Assembly (NCBI GenBank): GCA_039978075.1
Contig: JBDWCA010000011.1
Location: 124,001 to 188,000, forward strand
DNA: 64,000 nt
Source of the DNA: Anderseniella sp039978075
GTDB taxonomy: Bacteria; Pseudomonadota; Alphaproteobacteria; Rhizobiales; Aestuariivirgaceae
Reading direction: 5' to 3'
How positions within the stretch are numbered: position 1 is the stretch's first letter; each line of letters begins with the position of its first letter. The position numbers and the translations under genes are program-made. Positions 44,029 through 53,219 of this stretch are shown in pieces. The notes beneath the pieces were generated by a model. The model was not told where the DNA came from. It did no database searches and saw only the letters and a program-made list of their open reading frames with translations.

Positions 44029-44067
44029 TTGGACCCCTCTGGACCTGTATCGTCACAAAACTGGACC
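44029..44067. promoter_or_regulatory. Three (C/T)TGGACC direct repeats at MocR promoter
   Basis: TTGGACC (44029-44035), CTGGACC (44039-44045) and CTGGACC (44061-44067) lie immediately upstream of the MocR gene. Published TauR-type MocR proteins bind direct repeats of CTGGAC-like sequence, so these are likely autoregulatory sites. The first two are 10 bp apart, one helical turn. Confidence 0.6.
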
Positions 44068-44213
44068 CACGCTAGCGCCAAAACAACCAGATGTCATCAG
44101 TGTTTGTGTCAGAAAGGTGAACGCCGAGCATCTGGTTGCCCCATTTGGGGTGTGTGCAGGATTTGAACGCTGGCCTGATTGCTGACCCTATACGTTTCGC
44201 CTATGAGTAGCGG

Positions 44214-45107
44214 ATGACTGCTGACCGGCCTGTACTTGGAATTCTATTGATGCTGGGGTTTTGCATATTGGCTCCTGTGGGGGATTCAATAGCAAAGCTG
44301 CTGGGCGGCACCGTTCCGCTGCTGCAATTGCTGCTTGTGCGTTTCGGCCTCCAGGCTGTCCTGCTGCTGCCGTTGATATTGCACAGCGGGCGAAGTTTCA
44401 AAATGTCCCCGCGTGTTGTCTGGCTGACCGTCGCCAGAACACTGCTTCATATTGTCGGGGTGGGGGCCATGTTTCTGTCCCTGCGGTTCCTTCCGCTGGC
44501 CGATGCTGTTGCGATCGCCTTTGTCATGCCGTTCATCATGCTTCTGCTGGGCAGGTTTGTGCTGCAGGAAGAGGTTGGCGCTCGCCGGCTTGCTGCTTGC
44601 GCGGTCGGGTTTTTCGGTACGCTTCTCGTAATCCAGCCCAGCTTTTCAGAAGTTGGAGCGCCGGCACTGTTGCCGCTGCTGGTCGCAGTCGATTTCGCCC
44701 TGTTCATGCTGGTGACCAGGCAGATTGCCAAGCAGGTTGATCCGGTCTCGCTGCAGGCGGTGAGCGGCGGCATGGCCACCATAATCCTGTTGCTGATCTA
44801 TGGCCTGACCCAGATAACGGGTGTCCTGGAGACACAGTTGGTCATGCCTGACCTCAGCACCGGATTGTTGTTGGTGGCCATTGGTGTCGTCGGCACCATG
44901 GCGCACCTGCTGATGACCTGGTCTCTGCGGTTTGCACCGTCTGCCACGGTTGCGCCAATGCAGTATCTTGAAATTCCGGTCGCGACGATCATTGGCTATC
45001 TGGTGTTTGCAGACCTGCCGAACGGTCTGGCGGCCATCGGTATCGTCATCACAATATGTGCGGGCCTGTACGTGGTGTTTCGCGAACACGCGATTGCCAG
45101 GCGCTGA
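44214..45107 (+). CDS. EamA/DMT family transporter
   Basis: The 297-residue membrane protein has ten likely helices arranged as two EamA repeats. The blocks FLSLRFLPLADAVAIAFVMP in the first half and MTWSLRFAPSATVAPMQYLE in the second are typical of the drug/metabolite transporter superfamily. These often export amino acids or metabolites. It diverges from the MocR gene, whose operators lie about 150 bp away, so its substrate may be linked to that regulator. The ribosome site is weak (GAGTAGCGG). Confidence 0.85.
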   Translation: MTADRPVLGILLMLGFCILAPVGDSIAKLLGGTVPLLQLLLVRFGLQAVLLLPLILHSGRSFKMSPRVVWLTVARTLLHIVGVGAMFLSLRFLPLADAVAIAFVMPFIMLLLGRFVLQEEVGARRLAACAVGFFGTLLVIQPSFSEVGAPALLPLLVAVDFALFMLVTRQIAKQVDPVSLQAVSGGMATIILLLIYGLTQITGVLETQLVMPDLSTGLLLVAIGVVGTMAHLLMTWSLRFAPSATVAPMQYLEIPVATIIGYLVFADLPNGLAAIGIVITICAGLYVVFREHAIARR

Positions 45108-45316
45108 TCGGCACAAGGCGGATCAGATCCTTGCGATACCCGTCCGGTTTCACCCAAATCAAGGGATTGGTTTTTTCCAGGATGTGGCAGAAAAGTCACA
45201 GTTTCCAAAATAACCTTCACAAACCAGTGTAAGGCGTTGACCTTTGCTGCAGGTTGTGGCCTTTTTTCTGACACAACTCAGAATCAGACGACATCGAAAG
45301 ACGGCAGGGAAACATC

Positions 45317-46267
45317 ATGAAAAGATTTGTTGCAGCTTCAGCAATCGCAATTGCGTTGACAGTATCCGCCAACAGCGCAGGTGCTGCAGATTTCGACACC
45401 GACGAGGCCATTCGCGGCCTGGTTGTCGGCGGTGAAGTAGAGTCATTTTCCGGCATCACGTTCTACGACGGCGATGGCGACGATGTTGAATTCGATGATG
45501 ATGATTATCAGTTCGTGTCTGGAATAACCGGACGGCTGAGCTTGCCCCTCGGCGACAATCTGTCTGCGCAAATGGATGGCGAGTTCGAGTACAGCTCCGA
45601 TGCGTTGTCCGGCTCGCGTCAGGATGATCTTTTTTCTCACTCTTTCCTAGCCGGTGGGCATTTGTCATGGAGAGATCCGGAAACGGGGCTGTTCGGTGGC
45701 TTTGCAGCCTTTGGAGGAGGTGCCGCCGATGATGACAACGGAGAGGGTTCCCGGGCTTACAGCTTTTATGCAGTAGGTGGTGAAGCTCAGTTTTATGCGG
45801 ATGATTTCACCTTTTACCTGCAGGGTGGTTATATTGATGGTGCAACCGAGGACAGTGTGACGGCGATTGACAACGATGCATTACGGGACGCCTTGTTTGG
45901 TCGCGGCATAGTCCGTTGGTTTATGGATCCTGAAACCCGCTTGCAGGCTGAGGTTGCGTATGTAGACGGTGAAGCCGACAACGGTGGTGATTTGGGTGAT
46001 GTGACAATCTTGGAGTGGGGTGTGCGGTACGACACCGTGATCGCCGGCTTGCCGATTCTCGGCGATAGGAATGTGTTCGTCGGGTACCGCGGTGCACATT
46101 ACGACAAAGATGGTAACGATCCTGCGGATTTTACCGATCACACGATTATGGTTGGTTTTACCCATCGCTTTGGAACTCAGACGATCCAGGAGACCGATCG
46201 CTACGGCGCGACGCTTGACATGCCCAACTTTGGCCGTTGGGTATCTTCAGGCCAAATTCTGGAGTAG
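45317..46267 (+). CDS. Outer-membrane beta-barrel protein, acidic
   Basis: The 316-residue protein has a signal peptide (1-23, ending GAA). Many alternating amphipathic strands (LVVGGEVESFSGI, YSFYAVGGEAQFYADDFTFYLQGGY, NVFVGYRGAHYDKDG, HTIMVGFTHRFG) mark a barrel of an outer-membrane porin or OmpA-barrel type. The sequence is unusually acidic with DGDGDD and EFDDDDY runs, which may bind Ca/Mg. The family is not recognised further. It stands alone with its own terminator. Confidence 0.75.
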   Translation: MKRFVAASAIAIALTVSANSAGAADFDTDEAIRGLVVGGEVESFSGITFYDGDGDDVEFDDDDYQFVSGITGRLSLPLGDNLSAQMDGEFEYSSDALSGSRQDDLFSHSFLAGGHLSWRDPETGLFGGFAAFGGGAADDDNGEGSRAYSFYAVGGEAQFYADDFTFYLQGGYIDGATEDSVTAIDNDALRDALFGRGIVRWFMDPETRLQAEVAYVDGEADNGGDLGDVTILEWGVRYDTVIAGLPILGDRNVFVGYRGAHYDKDGNDPADFTDHTIMVGFTHRFGTQTIQETDRYGATLDMPNFGRWVSSGQILE

Positions 46268-46294
46268 GCTGAAAAGTACAGCGGTTTGAACAAC

Positions 46295-46323
46295 GAGCGC
46301 CACACTAGTGTGGCGCTCTTTTT
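46295..46323 (+). terminator. Rho-independent terminator after porin-like gene
   Basis: The perfect palindrome GAGCGCCACACT/AGTGTGGCGCTC is followed by TTTTT, about 28 bases after the porin-like stop. Confidence 0.93.
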
Positions 46324-46487
46324 GTTTCTATCTCCGAACGATTCAATTTTTATTGAGACTTTTTGTTCCAAAAATTGATGTCTGGTTGGACGCTTTACCG
46401 CGGCTGGTGCTATTGCGATGGCACTGCGCTCTGCTAGTTTGACCATCGAAGACATCTTCCATTTTAGCAGCGGATGGTATTGCGCCC

Positions 46488-49349
46488 ATGGCCAGCGAGC
46501 CCAAAGTCGATCTCAACCTGAAGACCTGGGATGAGGTGAAGACCACAACCTGTTACATGTGCGCCTGCCGCTGCGGCATCAAGGTGTATCTGAAAGACGG
46601 CACCGTCAAATACATCGAGGGCAATCGCGACCATCCGGTGAACAAGGGCGTGTTGTGCGGCAAGGGTTCGGCCGGCATCATGCAACACTATTCGCCGGCC
46701 CGGCTGACCAAGCCGCTGATGCGGGTCGGTCCGCGCGGGTCAGGCGAATTCCGCGAAGTCGAATGGGATGAAGCACTGAGGACTGCAACCACATGGCTGT
46801 CCGAGGTCCGCTCGACCGATCCAAAAAAACTGGCGCTGTTTACCGGGCGCGATCAGTCGCAGGCGCTTACCGGCTGGTGGGCAAGCCAGTTCGGTACTCC
46901 GAACTTTGCCGCTCATGGCGGTTTTTGTTCGGTGAACATGGCCGCCGCCGGCCTGTACACCTTCGGCGGTTCGTTCTGGGAGTTTGGCGAACCCGACTGG
47001 GACCGTACCAAGTACTTCCTGCTGTTCGGTGTGGCGGAAGATCATGCCTCCAACCCGATCAAGACCGGACTTGGCAAGCTGAAGAAAAACGGTGCCAAGA
47101 TCGTCTCGATCAACCCGGTCAAGTCGGGATACTCGGCCATTGCCGATGAATGGGTCGGCATTCGCCCCGGCACCGATGGATTGTTTGTCGGCGCACTGGT
47201 TCACCAGTTGCTCAAGGCAGGCAAGATCGATCTCGATTATCTGGCCCGCTATACCAATGCCGGTCATCTGGTGATCAAGGATCCCGGCGCAGAAGACGAC
47301 GGCCTGATTGCGCGCGACCGCTATGGCAAGATCCTGGTGCTGGATGCGAAGTCCAGAAAGCCTGTAACGATCGACAAGGCAGGTCAGGTTGCCCTGCACG
47401 GTAAAGTGAAGCTGCCCGGCAAGGGCAAGCGCATGGGCGTGCCGTCATTCCAGTTTGTCGCCGAGCGCTATCTGTCCGATGAATACTCGGCTGAAAAGGC
47501 CGCCATCCATTGCGGCATAGAAGCGTCCACCATCAAGCGCATTGCCGGAGAACTGGCTCATGCTGCTTTCGAACAGGCGTTCGAACTGGACATTGCCTGG
47601 ACCGATACCCACGGCAACAAGCACGACAAGATGACCGGCAGACCGGTATCAATGCATGCCATGCGCGGTATTTCGGCCCACTCCAACGGCTTCCATACCT
47701 GCCGTTCAATTCATATTCTGCAGATACTGCTGGGCACCATCGATGTGCCGGGTGGCTTCCTGTACAAGCCGCCGTTCCCGAAGGCAGCGCCTCCCGGCCT
47801 GAAGCCGGCCGGCAAGGTTGGCGAAGTCAATCCGCTGAAAGCTCTACCCGGTCCGCCGCTCGGATTTGTGGCCGGGCCTGAAGACCTGCTGGTCAACGAG
47901 GACGGTTCACCCCGGCGCATCGACAAGGCCTATTCCTGGGATGCCCCCATCGCCGCGCATGGCCTGATGCACACCGTCATCACCAATGCCGCCAACAAGG
48001 ACCCATACGGCATCGATGTGTTGTTCATGTACATGGCCAACATGGGTTGGAATTCCTCTATGAACACCACTGGTATCATGGAGCACCTGACCAAGGTTGA
48101 TGAAGAAACCGGGGACTATGTGATCCCCAAATTCATCTATTCGGATGCTTATTACTCCGAGACCGTGGCCTATGCCGACCTGATCCTGCCGGACACGACT
48201 TATCTGGAGCGCTGGGACTGTATCTCAATGCTTGACCGTCCCATCTCCGAACCTCATGGACCGGCTGACTCAATCCGCCGGCCCGTTGTTGAGCCGGACC
48301 GTGATGTGCGCCCGTTCCAGACAGTGATGCTGGATCTTGGTGCCAGGCTCGGCCTGCCGGGCATGGTCAAGGAAGACATGACGCCGAAATATCCCGGCGG
48401 TTATTCCGACTATATCGTCAACCATGAGCGTGGCCCGGGTATTGGCCCGCTGGCCGGTTTCCGAGGTGCTGACGGTACGAAGCAGGGCACCGGTGAGGTC
48501 AATCCGAACCAGCTTGACGACTACATAAAGAACGGTTGTTTCTGGAAATACGACCTGCCGGAACACATGCGCTATTACCGAATGGCCAACAAGGACTATC
48601 TGGAGTGGGCACAAGGCTTCGGCTTCAATCCCAACGCCAACCAGATCATGTTCAACCTGTATTCGGAAACCATGCAGAAGTTCCGCCGCGCCGCGCGTGG
48701 CCATGGTGACACCGTGCCGCCGCAGATGCATCGCCGCCGGGTGGAAGCGTTTTTTGATCCGGTGCCCATGTGGTATGCGCCGTTTGAAGAAGCCATGACA
48801 GATGCCCGGGAATTCCCGATGCACGCCATCACCCAGCGGCCCATGGCAATGTATCATTCATGGGGTTCGCAAAATGCCTGGCTGCGCCAGATCCTCGGAC
48901 GCAACTGGCTCTACATGGAGCGTGGCAGAGCCAGGAAACTGGGCATGAAGGACGGCGACTGGGTGCATGTCACCAGCCATCATGGCCGCATCAAGGTGCA
49001 GTTGAAACTGATGGACGGGGTGAACCCGGACACCGTGTGGACCTGGAATGCCATCGGCAAGCGGGCAGGCGCCTGGAACCTCGACAAGAACGCACCGGAA
49101 GCCAGGAAGGGCTTCCTGCTCAACCACATAATCTCGGACCTGTTGCCGACGCGCGGCGACGGCTACCGCTATTCAAATTCTGATCCGGTAACCGGGCAGG
49201 CAGCCTGGTACGATCTTCGCGTGCGTGTTGAAAAGGCCGAGGGAGCGGAAATATCCGAGCCACAGTTTGAGGCGACCAAGCGCCCACCGGGCCTGTTCAG
49301 GGCGGCAATGAAAATCGGCTCTCGCGCATTGAAGGGGACCAGATCATGA
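46488..49349 (+). CDS. soeA: Sulfite dehydrogenase (quinone), molybdopterin subunit SoeA
   Basis: The 953-residue DMSO-reductase family catalytic subunit has no Tat signal, so it faces the cytoplasm as reported for SoeA. The 4Fe-4S cluster is bound by Cys22, Cys25, Cys29 and Cys57. Cys147 in GGFCSVN is the probable Mo ligand. The molybdopterin domain ends in the dinucleotide-binding region around residue 800-950. With SoeB and SoeC it oxidises cytoplasmic sulfite to sulfate and reduces quinone. Its length and neighbours match SoeABC. Thiosulfate or polysulfide reductase (Phs/Psr) is the main alternative. Confidence 0.85.
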   Translation: MASEPKVDLNLKTWDEVKTTTCYMCACRCGIKVYLKDGTVKYIEGNRDHPVNKGVLCGKGSAGIMQHYSPARLTKPLMRVGPRGSGEFREVEWDEALRTATTWLSEVRSTDPKKLALFTGRDQSQALTGWWASQFGTPNFAAHGGFCSVNMAAAGLYTFGGSFWEFGEPDWDRTKYFLLFGVAEDHASNPIKTGLGKLKKNGAKIVSINPVKSGYSAIADEWVGIRPGTDGLFVGALVHQLLKAGKIDLDYLARYTNAGHLVIKDPGAEDDGLIARDRYGKILVLDAKSRKPVTIDKAGQVALHGKVKLPGKGKRMGVPSFQFVAERYLSDEYSAEKAAIHCGIEASTIKRIAGELAHAAFEQAFELDIAWTDTHGNKHDKMTGRPVSMHAMRGISAHSNGFHTCRSIHILQILLGTIDVPGGFLYKPPFPKAAPPGLKPAGKVGEVNPLKALPGPPLGFVAGPEDLLVNEDGSPRRIDKAYSWDAPIAAHGLMHTVITNAANKDPYGIDVLFMYMANMGWNSSMNTTGIMEHLTKVDEETGDYVIPKFIYSDAYYSETVAYADLILPDTTYLERWDCISMLDRPISEPHGPADSIRRPVVEPDRDVRPFQTVMLDLGARLGLPGMVKEDMTPKYPGGYSDYIVNHERGPGIGPLAGFRGADGTKQGTGEVNPNQLDDYIKNGCFWKYDLPEHMRYYRMANKDYLEWAQGFGFNPNANQIMFNLYSETMQKFRRAARGHGDTVPPQMHRRRVEAFFDPVPMWYAPFEEAMTDAREFPMHAITQRPMAMYHSWGSQNAWLRQILGRNWLYMERGRARKLGMKDGDWVHVTSHHGRIKVQLKLMDGVNPDTVWTWNAIGKRAGAWNLDKNAPEARKGFLLNHIISDLLPTRGDGYRYSNSDPVTGQAAWYDLRVRVEKAEGAEISEPQFEATKRPPGLFRAAMKIGSRALKGTRS

Positions 49350-50101
49350 CAACTCTTCCAGATACAACCCAGGCCGGACAGAAGAAACTTGGCCTGGTCA
49401 TCGATCTGGATACCTGCGTCGGCTGCCAGGCCTGCGCGGTGTCGTGCAAGGAATGGAACACGCAAGGCTATTCCGCGCCTCTTACCGATCTTGAACCCTA
49501 CGGGCCTGATCCGGCTGGTGCCTGGCTCAATCGCATCCATGGCTACGAAACCGGCGAGGGAGACAATGCCCGGGGCTTGCACTTCCCACGCTCCTGCCTG
49601 CACTGTGAAACACCTGCGTGTGTCACTGTGTGCCCGACCGGCGCCAGCTACAAGCGTGCGGAAGACGGCATTGTGCTGGTCAACCCGGATACCTGTATCG
49701 GCTGCAAGTTGTGCTCATGGGCCTGTCCTTACGGTGCGCGTGAATATGACCAGGATGACGGCGTGATGAAGAAGTGCACGCTGTGCGTTGACCGCATCTA
49801 CAACGAAAACCTGGAACCGGAAGACCGCAAGCCGGCGTGTGTGAAAGCCTGCCCGACCGGCGCGCGTCACTTCGGTGACCTGGGCGATGAAAATTCCGAC
49901 GTGTCCAAACTGGTTGAAGCCAGGGGCGGTTTCGATCTGCTGCCGCAGATGGACTACAAACCGGTCAACAAATATCTGCCGCCAAGACCGCGGCGCGACA
50001 AGGCAGGCGGCGTGAAATCAGCACCGCTGGAAACGGTTGGCAAGGGTGACGGCTCGCTGGCAGAGCGTGTTTTCTCCTGGATTGATGAGGTCTTGAGCTA
50101 A
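49346..50101 (+). CDS. soeB: Sulfite dehydrogenase iron-sulfur subunit SoeB
   Basis: The 251-residue ferredoxin-type protein has four 4Fe-4S sites of the DmsB/NrfC kind: CVGCQACAVSCKEWN, CLHCETPACVTVCPTG, CIGCKLCSWACPYG and CTLCVDRI...CVKACPTG. It carries electrons from SoeA to SoeC. The start overlaps the soeA stop by 4 bp. No signal peptide, which supports a cytoplasmic-facing complex. Confidence 0.88.
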   Translation: MTTLPDTTQAGQKKLGLVIDLDTCVGCQACAVSCKEWNTQGYSAPLTDLEPYGPDPAGAWLNRIHGYETGEGDNARGLHFPRSCLHCETPACVTVCPTGASYKRAEDGIVLVNPDTCIGCKLCSWACPYGAREYDQDDGVMKKCTLCVDRIYNENLEPEDRKPACVKACPTGARHFGDLGDENSDVSKLVEARGGFDLLPQMDYKPVNKYLPPRPRRDKAGGVKSAPLETVGKGDGSLAERVFSWIDEVLS

Positions 50102-51042
50102 TGCATCCCGCTTATTCCGTTATCCTGTTCACCACAGCGTCCGGCGCCGGTTATGGCCTGCTGGCGCTGTTGGGTTTGACCGGTGCCAGTCATGGCAGCG
50201 TTTCCGACTTCTGGTTTGGCGCCGTATCCATGCTGGTTGCACTCGGCCTCATCACGGCCGGGTTGTTGTCATCCACGTTCCACCTTGGTCACCCGGAACG
50301 TGCCTGGCGGGCGTTTTCGCAGTGGCGGTCCTCGTGGCTGTCACGCGAAGGCGTGCTGGCGGTCGCCACCTATATTCCGGCATGCCTGTTCGGTTTGTTG
50401 TGGGTCCTGCCGGACAGCAACGAAACCTTGCTGGCGGTTCTTGGGGTAGTTACCGCCATCCTGGCCACGGTCACTGTGATCTGCACCGCGATGATCTATG
50501 CCTCACTGTCGACGATCCGCGCCTGGCGGCACTGGATGGTGGTGCCGGTCTACGTGATTTTCTCGGTTGCCACCGGTGCCGTTTTGCTGTTTGCGCTGGC
50601 CAGTGTTTTCGGTCGGTCAGGTATTCCGGCACTTGGTGTGATAACCATAGTGGCGCTGGTTTTGGCAGGTCTTGCCAAACTGGTCTACTGGATCAGCATC
50701 GATAACATGAAGCCGATCTACACAATGGGCGATGCCACCGGTCTCGGCGGAGATGTGCGCCAGTGGGAACTGCCGCACACGTCGGAGAACTATATCCAGT
50801 CGGAGATGGGGTTCAGGGTGGCACGCAAGCATGCACAGAAACTGCGCATGATTGTCGGTGCCTGTCTGGTCGCGGCACTTGTGCTGGTGTGGGCTGCGTT
50901 CGGCTTTGAAGGTAATGCAGCGCCGGTGTTCGCTATGCTTGCCGTTGTGCTTGCCAGTATCGGAGCTGTTGTCGAGCGCTGGTTGTTTTTCGCCCAGGCC
51001 AAACACGTCGTCTCGCTGTTTTACGGCGAGCAGAGCGTATGA
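50101..51042 (+). CDS. soeC: Sulfite dehydrogenase membrane anchor SoeC (DmsC-like)
   Basis: The 313-residue integral membrane protein has about eight helices of the DmsC family. MHPAYSVILFTTASGAGYGL at the N-terminus and STFHLGHPERAWRAFSQWRSSWLSREG are typical. It anchors SoeAB and passes electrons to quinone. It shares one base with the soeB stop (TAATG), so the three subunits are made together. Confidence 0.88.
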   Translation: MHPAYSVILFTTASGAGYGLLALLGLTGASHGSVSDFWFGAVSMLVALGLITAGLLSSTFHLGHPERAWRAFSQWRSSWLSREGVLAVATYIPACLFGLLWVLPDSNETLLAVLGVVTAILATVTVICTAMIYASLSTIRAWRHWMVVPVYVIFSVATGAVLLFALASVFGRSGIPALGVITIVALVLAGLAKLVYWISIDNMKPIYTMGDATGLGGDVRQWELPHTSENYIQSEMGFRVARKHAQKLRMIVGACLVAALVLVWAAFGFEGNAAPVFAMLAVVLASIGAVVERWLFFAQAKHVVSLFYGEQSV

Positions 51043-51061
51043 TCGACTGAACCGGGCTCCA

Positions 51062-51733
51062 GTGAACCGCAAACTGAACATCGTGATGCTGGGCGCAACC
51101 GGCGCGGTCGGCACCGAGGTGGTATCAACACTCATCACGATGCCTGAACTGGCGAGCCTGACCCTGCTGGGGCGGCGGGAAGTTGAAGGCATCAGCCATG
51201 ATGGTCTGCACCAGTACAAGGCCGATATTTTTGACCCGTCTTCTTACGCTGTGCATCTGGACGGTCACACCACGGCAATCTGCACGCTCGGTGTAGGTGA
51301 ACCTTCGAAAGTGTCGCGCGAAGACTTTGTCCGCATAGACAAGCTGGCGGCGCTGGACTTCGCCACGGCCTGCAAGTCAGCGGGTGTGAAGCATTTTCAG
51401 CTTCTCGGATCCATCGGATCTGATGCTGCTTCGCGTTTATTTTTCCTGCGCACCAAGGGCGAGCTGGAAGACGCCTTGAAAGCACTGGACTTTGAGCGTC
51501 TGAGCATTTTCCAGCCATCGATGATCCTGACGCCTGAAAACCGCTATGGCTTGACGCAGGCCCTGACATTGTGGGGGTGGCCGAAGCTCAACTTCCTGCT
51601 GACCGGATCGCGCACCAAATATCGCGGCATCAAGATTGCGACACTGGGTCGGGCAATTGCGCTCAACGCACACCTCGACAAATCCGGTGTCGAGACCCTG
51701 CGCTGGGATGACTTTCAGGTCTTGGCAAACTGA
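51062..51733 (+). CDS. NAD(P)-binding Rossmann protein (HTATIP2-like)
   Basis: The 223-residue atypical short-chain dehydrogenase starts at GTG 51062, 19 bases after soeC. It has the dinucleotide motif MLGATGAVGTEVVSTL and an NmrA/HTATIP2-like core (HFQLLGSIGSDAASRLFFLRTKGELE). The longer in-frame ORF overlaps soeC and is rejected. Whether it belongs functionally to soeABC is unclear. Its partner or substrate is unknown. Confidence 0.82.
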   Translation: MNRKLNIVMLGATGAVGTEVVSTLITMPELASLTLLGRREVEGISHDGLHQYKADIFDPSSYAVHLDGHTTAICTLGVGEPSKVSREDFVRIDKLAALDFATACKSAGVKHFQLLGSIGSDAASRLFFLRTKGELEDALKALDFERLSIFQPSMILTPENRYGLTQALTLWGWPKLNFLLTGSRTKYRGIKIATLGRAIALNAHLDKSGVETLRWDDFQVLAN

Positions 51734-51734
51734 T

Positions 51735-52202
51735 CTAGTCGCGCTCAACCCGGCACTGGAAACAGTTGTTTTCTGCCGAGCGCACATGCACAAACTGAAC
51801 CTTGCTGTCTGCCAGCAATGAACTGGCGTAGGTGCTGATGTCGGACGTCGGCACCACCTGGCCGGTGCCGTAAATGATACGCTCATCAGTATCATATCCA
51901 CGCACGAGATAGGCCGGACTGTTCAACATGTCGGGCAGCGTTTCGTTCGGTGCGGCCCGGTCGCAGAAATCAGCGTGAAGGAAAATGGGTCCGGTTTCCG
52001 AATAGGGTTGCAGATTGCCGAACGGGCGATGCGCCACAATTAGGTACTCGTCACCTTCGTCGACAAGCTTCAGGCAGTGACGGCACGGTATCCGGCTGCC
52101 GTCTGATACGGCGCGCTCCGGCACATTGCCATAGACATCCGGGTCTCCGTTCTGCAGGCTTCGTGCAATGTCGGTCGAGATGGCTTCATAGCGTATGTTC
52201 AT
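51735..52202 (-). CDS. DUF1203 family protein
   Basis: The 155-residue soluble protein starts at ATG 52202 with AAGGAGA before it. It has the DUF1203 core: IPCRHCLKLVDEGDEYLIVAHRPF, then YSETGPIFLHADFC. A second CxxC occurs at the C-terminus (NNCFQC). The family has no known function. The paired CxxC motifs suggest metal binding or redox. It converges with the Rossmann protein and diverges from the MBL-fold gene. Confidence 0.85.
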   Translation of the reverse strand: MNIRYEAISTDIARSLQNGDPDVYGNVPERAVSDGSRIPCRHCLKLVDEGDEYLIVAHRPFGNLQPYSETGPIFLHADFCDRAAPNETLPDMLNSPAYLVRGYDTDERIIYGTGQVVPTSDISTYASSLLADSKVQFVHVRSAENNCFQCRVERD

Positions 52203-52299
52203 TGACTGATCTCCTTGATTGGTGGCCGACGATGGCATTGAATAAGGGATCTGACGACCCGGTTTACGGAAACAACCGAACAGGACATCGAAGCACTCC

Positions 52300-53139
52300 A
52301 TGCGAGACAATATTGAAACGGCCATACACAGCATCAAACTGGCACAGGGGATCGTGCTGGAAGATGACTGGTTCGGCGTGAAGGCGCTGGATGATGCAAC
52401 CATTGCAATCGGCGAACCGGCCTATCATCAGCGCAACTGGAGCTATCTGATCTCGGACGGGGATGACAGCCTGCTGTTTGATACCGGCTCCGGCAGACGG
52501 TCGCTTGCAGCTCTGGTTGCACGCCATGGCCGGGCGCATGTCAGGGCGTTTCCGTCTCACATGCATTTTGATCATCTCGGCAATATCCACGCGTTCGGTC
52601 CGGTGATGGTGGCTGACCTGCCGATGCTGCGCGCTGTCGAGACAAATGGCACACTGACCCCGACCGATGAGATGTTCCTGGGCGCCAGCGAAGGCGTGCC
52701 GGTGCCGACATTCGAGGTGGGTAGCTGGATTGCGCCCGGCGAGGTGGTCACAGTGGGGGCACGGTCGCTGCAGGTTGTACACACACCGGGACATTCTCCC
52801 GATTCAGTATCGTTGTGGGAAGCGGAGCGGAACCGTTTCTACGCGGCGGACTTCATTTACTGCGGCGCGTTGTATGCCCAGACACCTGGTGCATCACTGC
52901 CTGATTATTTGCGCATCTGTGAGCAGTTGCTCAATGACCTGCCGGACCAGGTGCAGATTGTCTGCGCGCACGGGCAACCGGAAAACGGTGTGGATGATGC
53001 GCCAATACTTGGCTACGGCGACCTGCTCGCATTGCGGAATGTGTTGGACATGCTGTTGCGGGATGAGCCGCGTATAGGCGAACTGCCGGTGAACGAGCGC
53101 ATGAATCTGATGTTTTCTGCCGAAAGTTTCACGGCGTGA
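52300..53139 (+). CDS. MBL-fold metallo-hydrolase
   Basis: The 279-residue metallo-beta-lactamase fold protein has the binuclear metal motif SHMHFDHLGN, the later His in VVHTPGHSPDS, the metal Asp in FYAADFIYCG, and a C-terminal His in VCAHGQ. No signal peptide, so it is cytoplasmic. Substrate class is not evident (hydrolase of the glyoxalase II or N-acyl type is typical). It stands alone, diverging from DUF1203. Confidence 0.87.
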   Translation: MRDNIETAIHSIKLAQGIVLEDDWFGVKALDDATIAIGEPAYHQRNWSYLISDGDDSLLFDTGSGRRSLAALVARHGRAHVRAFPSHMHFDHLGNIHAFGPVMVADLPMLRAVETNGTLTPTDEMFLGASEGVPVPTFEVGSWIAPGEVVTVGARSLQVVHTPGHSPDSVSLWEAERNRFYAADFIYCGALYAQTPGASLPDYLRICEQLLNDLPDQVQIVCAHGQPENGVDDAPILGYGDLLALRNVLDMLLRDEPRIGELPVNERMNLMFSAESFTA

Positions 53140-53154
53140 CAGGCTAAAATTTTC

Positions 53155-53176
53155 TATATAAAGACATCTTTATGTG
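53155..53176 (+). promoter_or_regulatory. SahR-like operator upstream of bmt
   Basis: The imperfect palindrome TATATAAAGACATCTTTATGTG (core ATAAAGACATCTTTAT at 53158-53173) lies about 45 bases before the bmt start. It resembles the ATAAAGATATCTTTAT-type sites attributed to SAH-responsive ArsR-family regulators of methionine-cycle genes in alphaproteobacteria. Confidence 0.55.
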
Positions 53177-53219
53177 TTATGTGGGGCCTCCGATGCTGAC
53201 AAGGTGAGTTCTAAAAATC

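Noticed and set aside
50852..51061. N-terminal extension of the Rossmann protein
   Set aside because: It runs inside soeC in another frame and has no homologous look.
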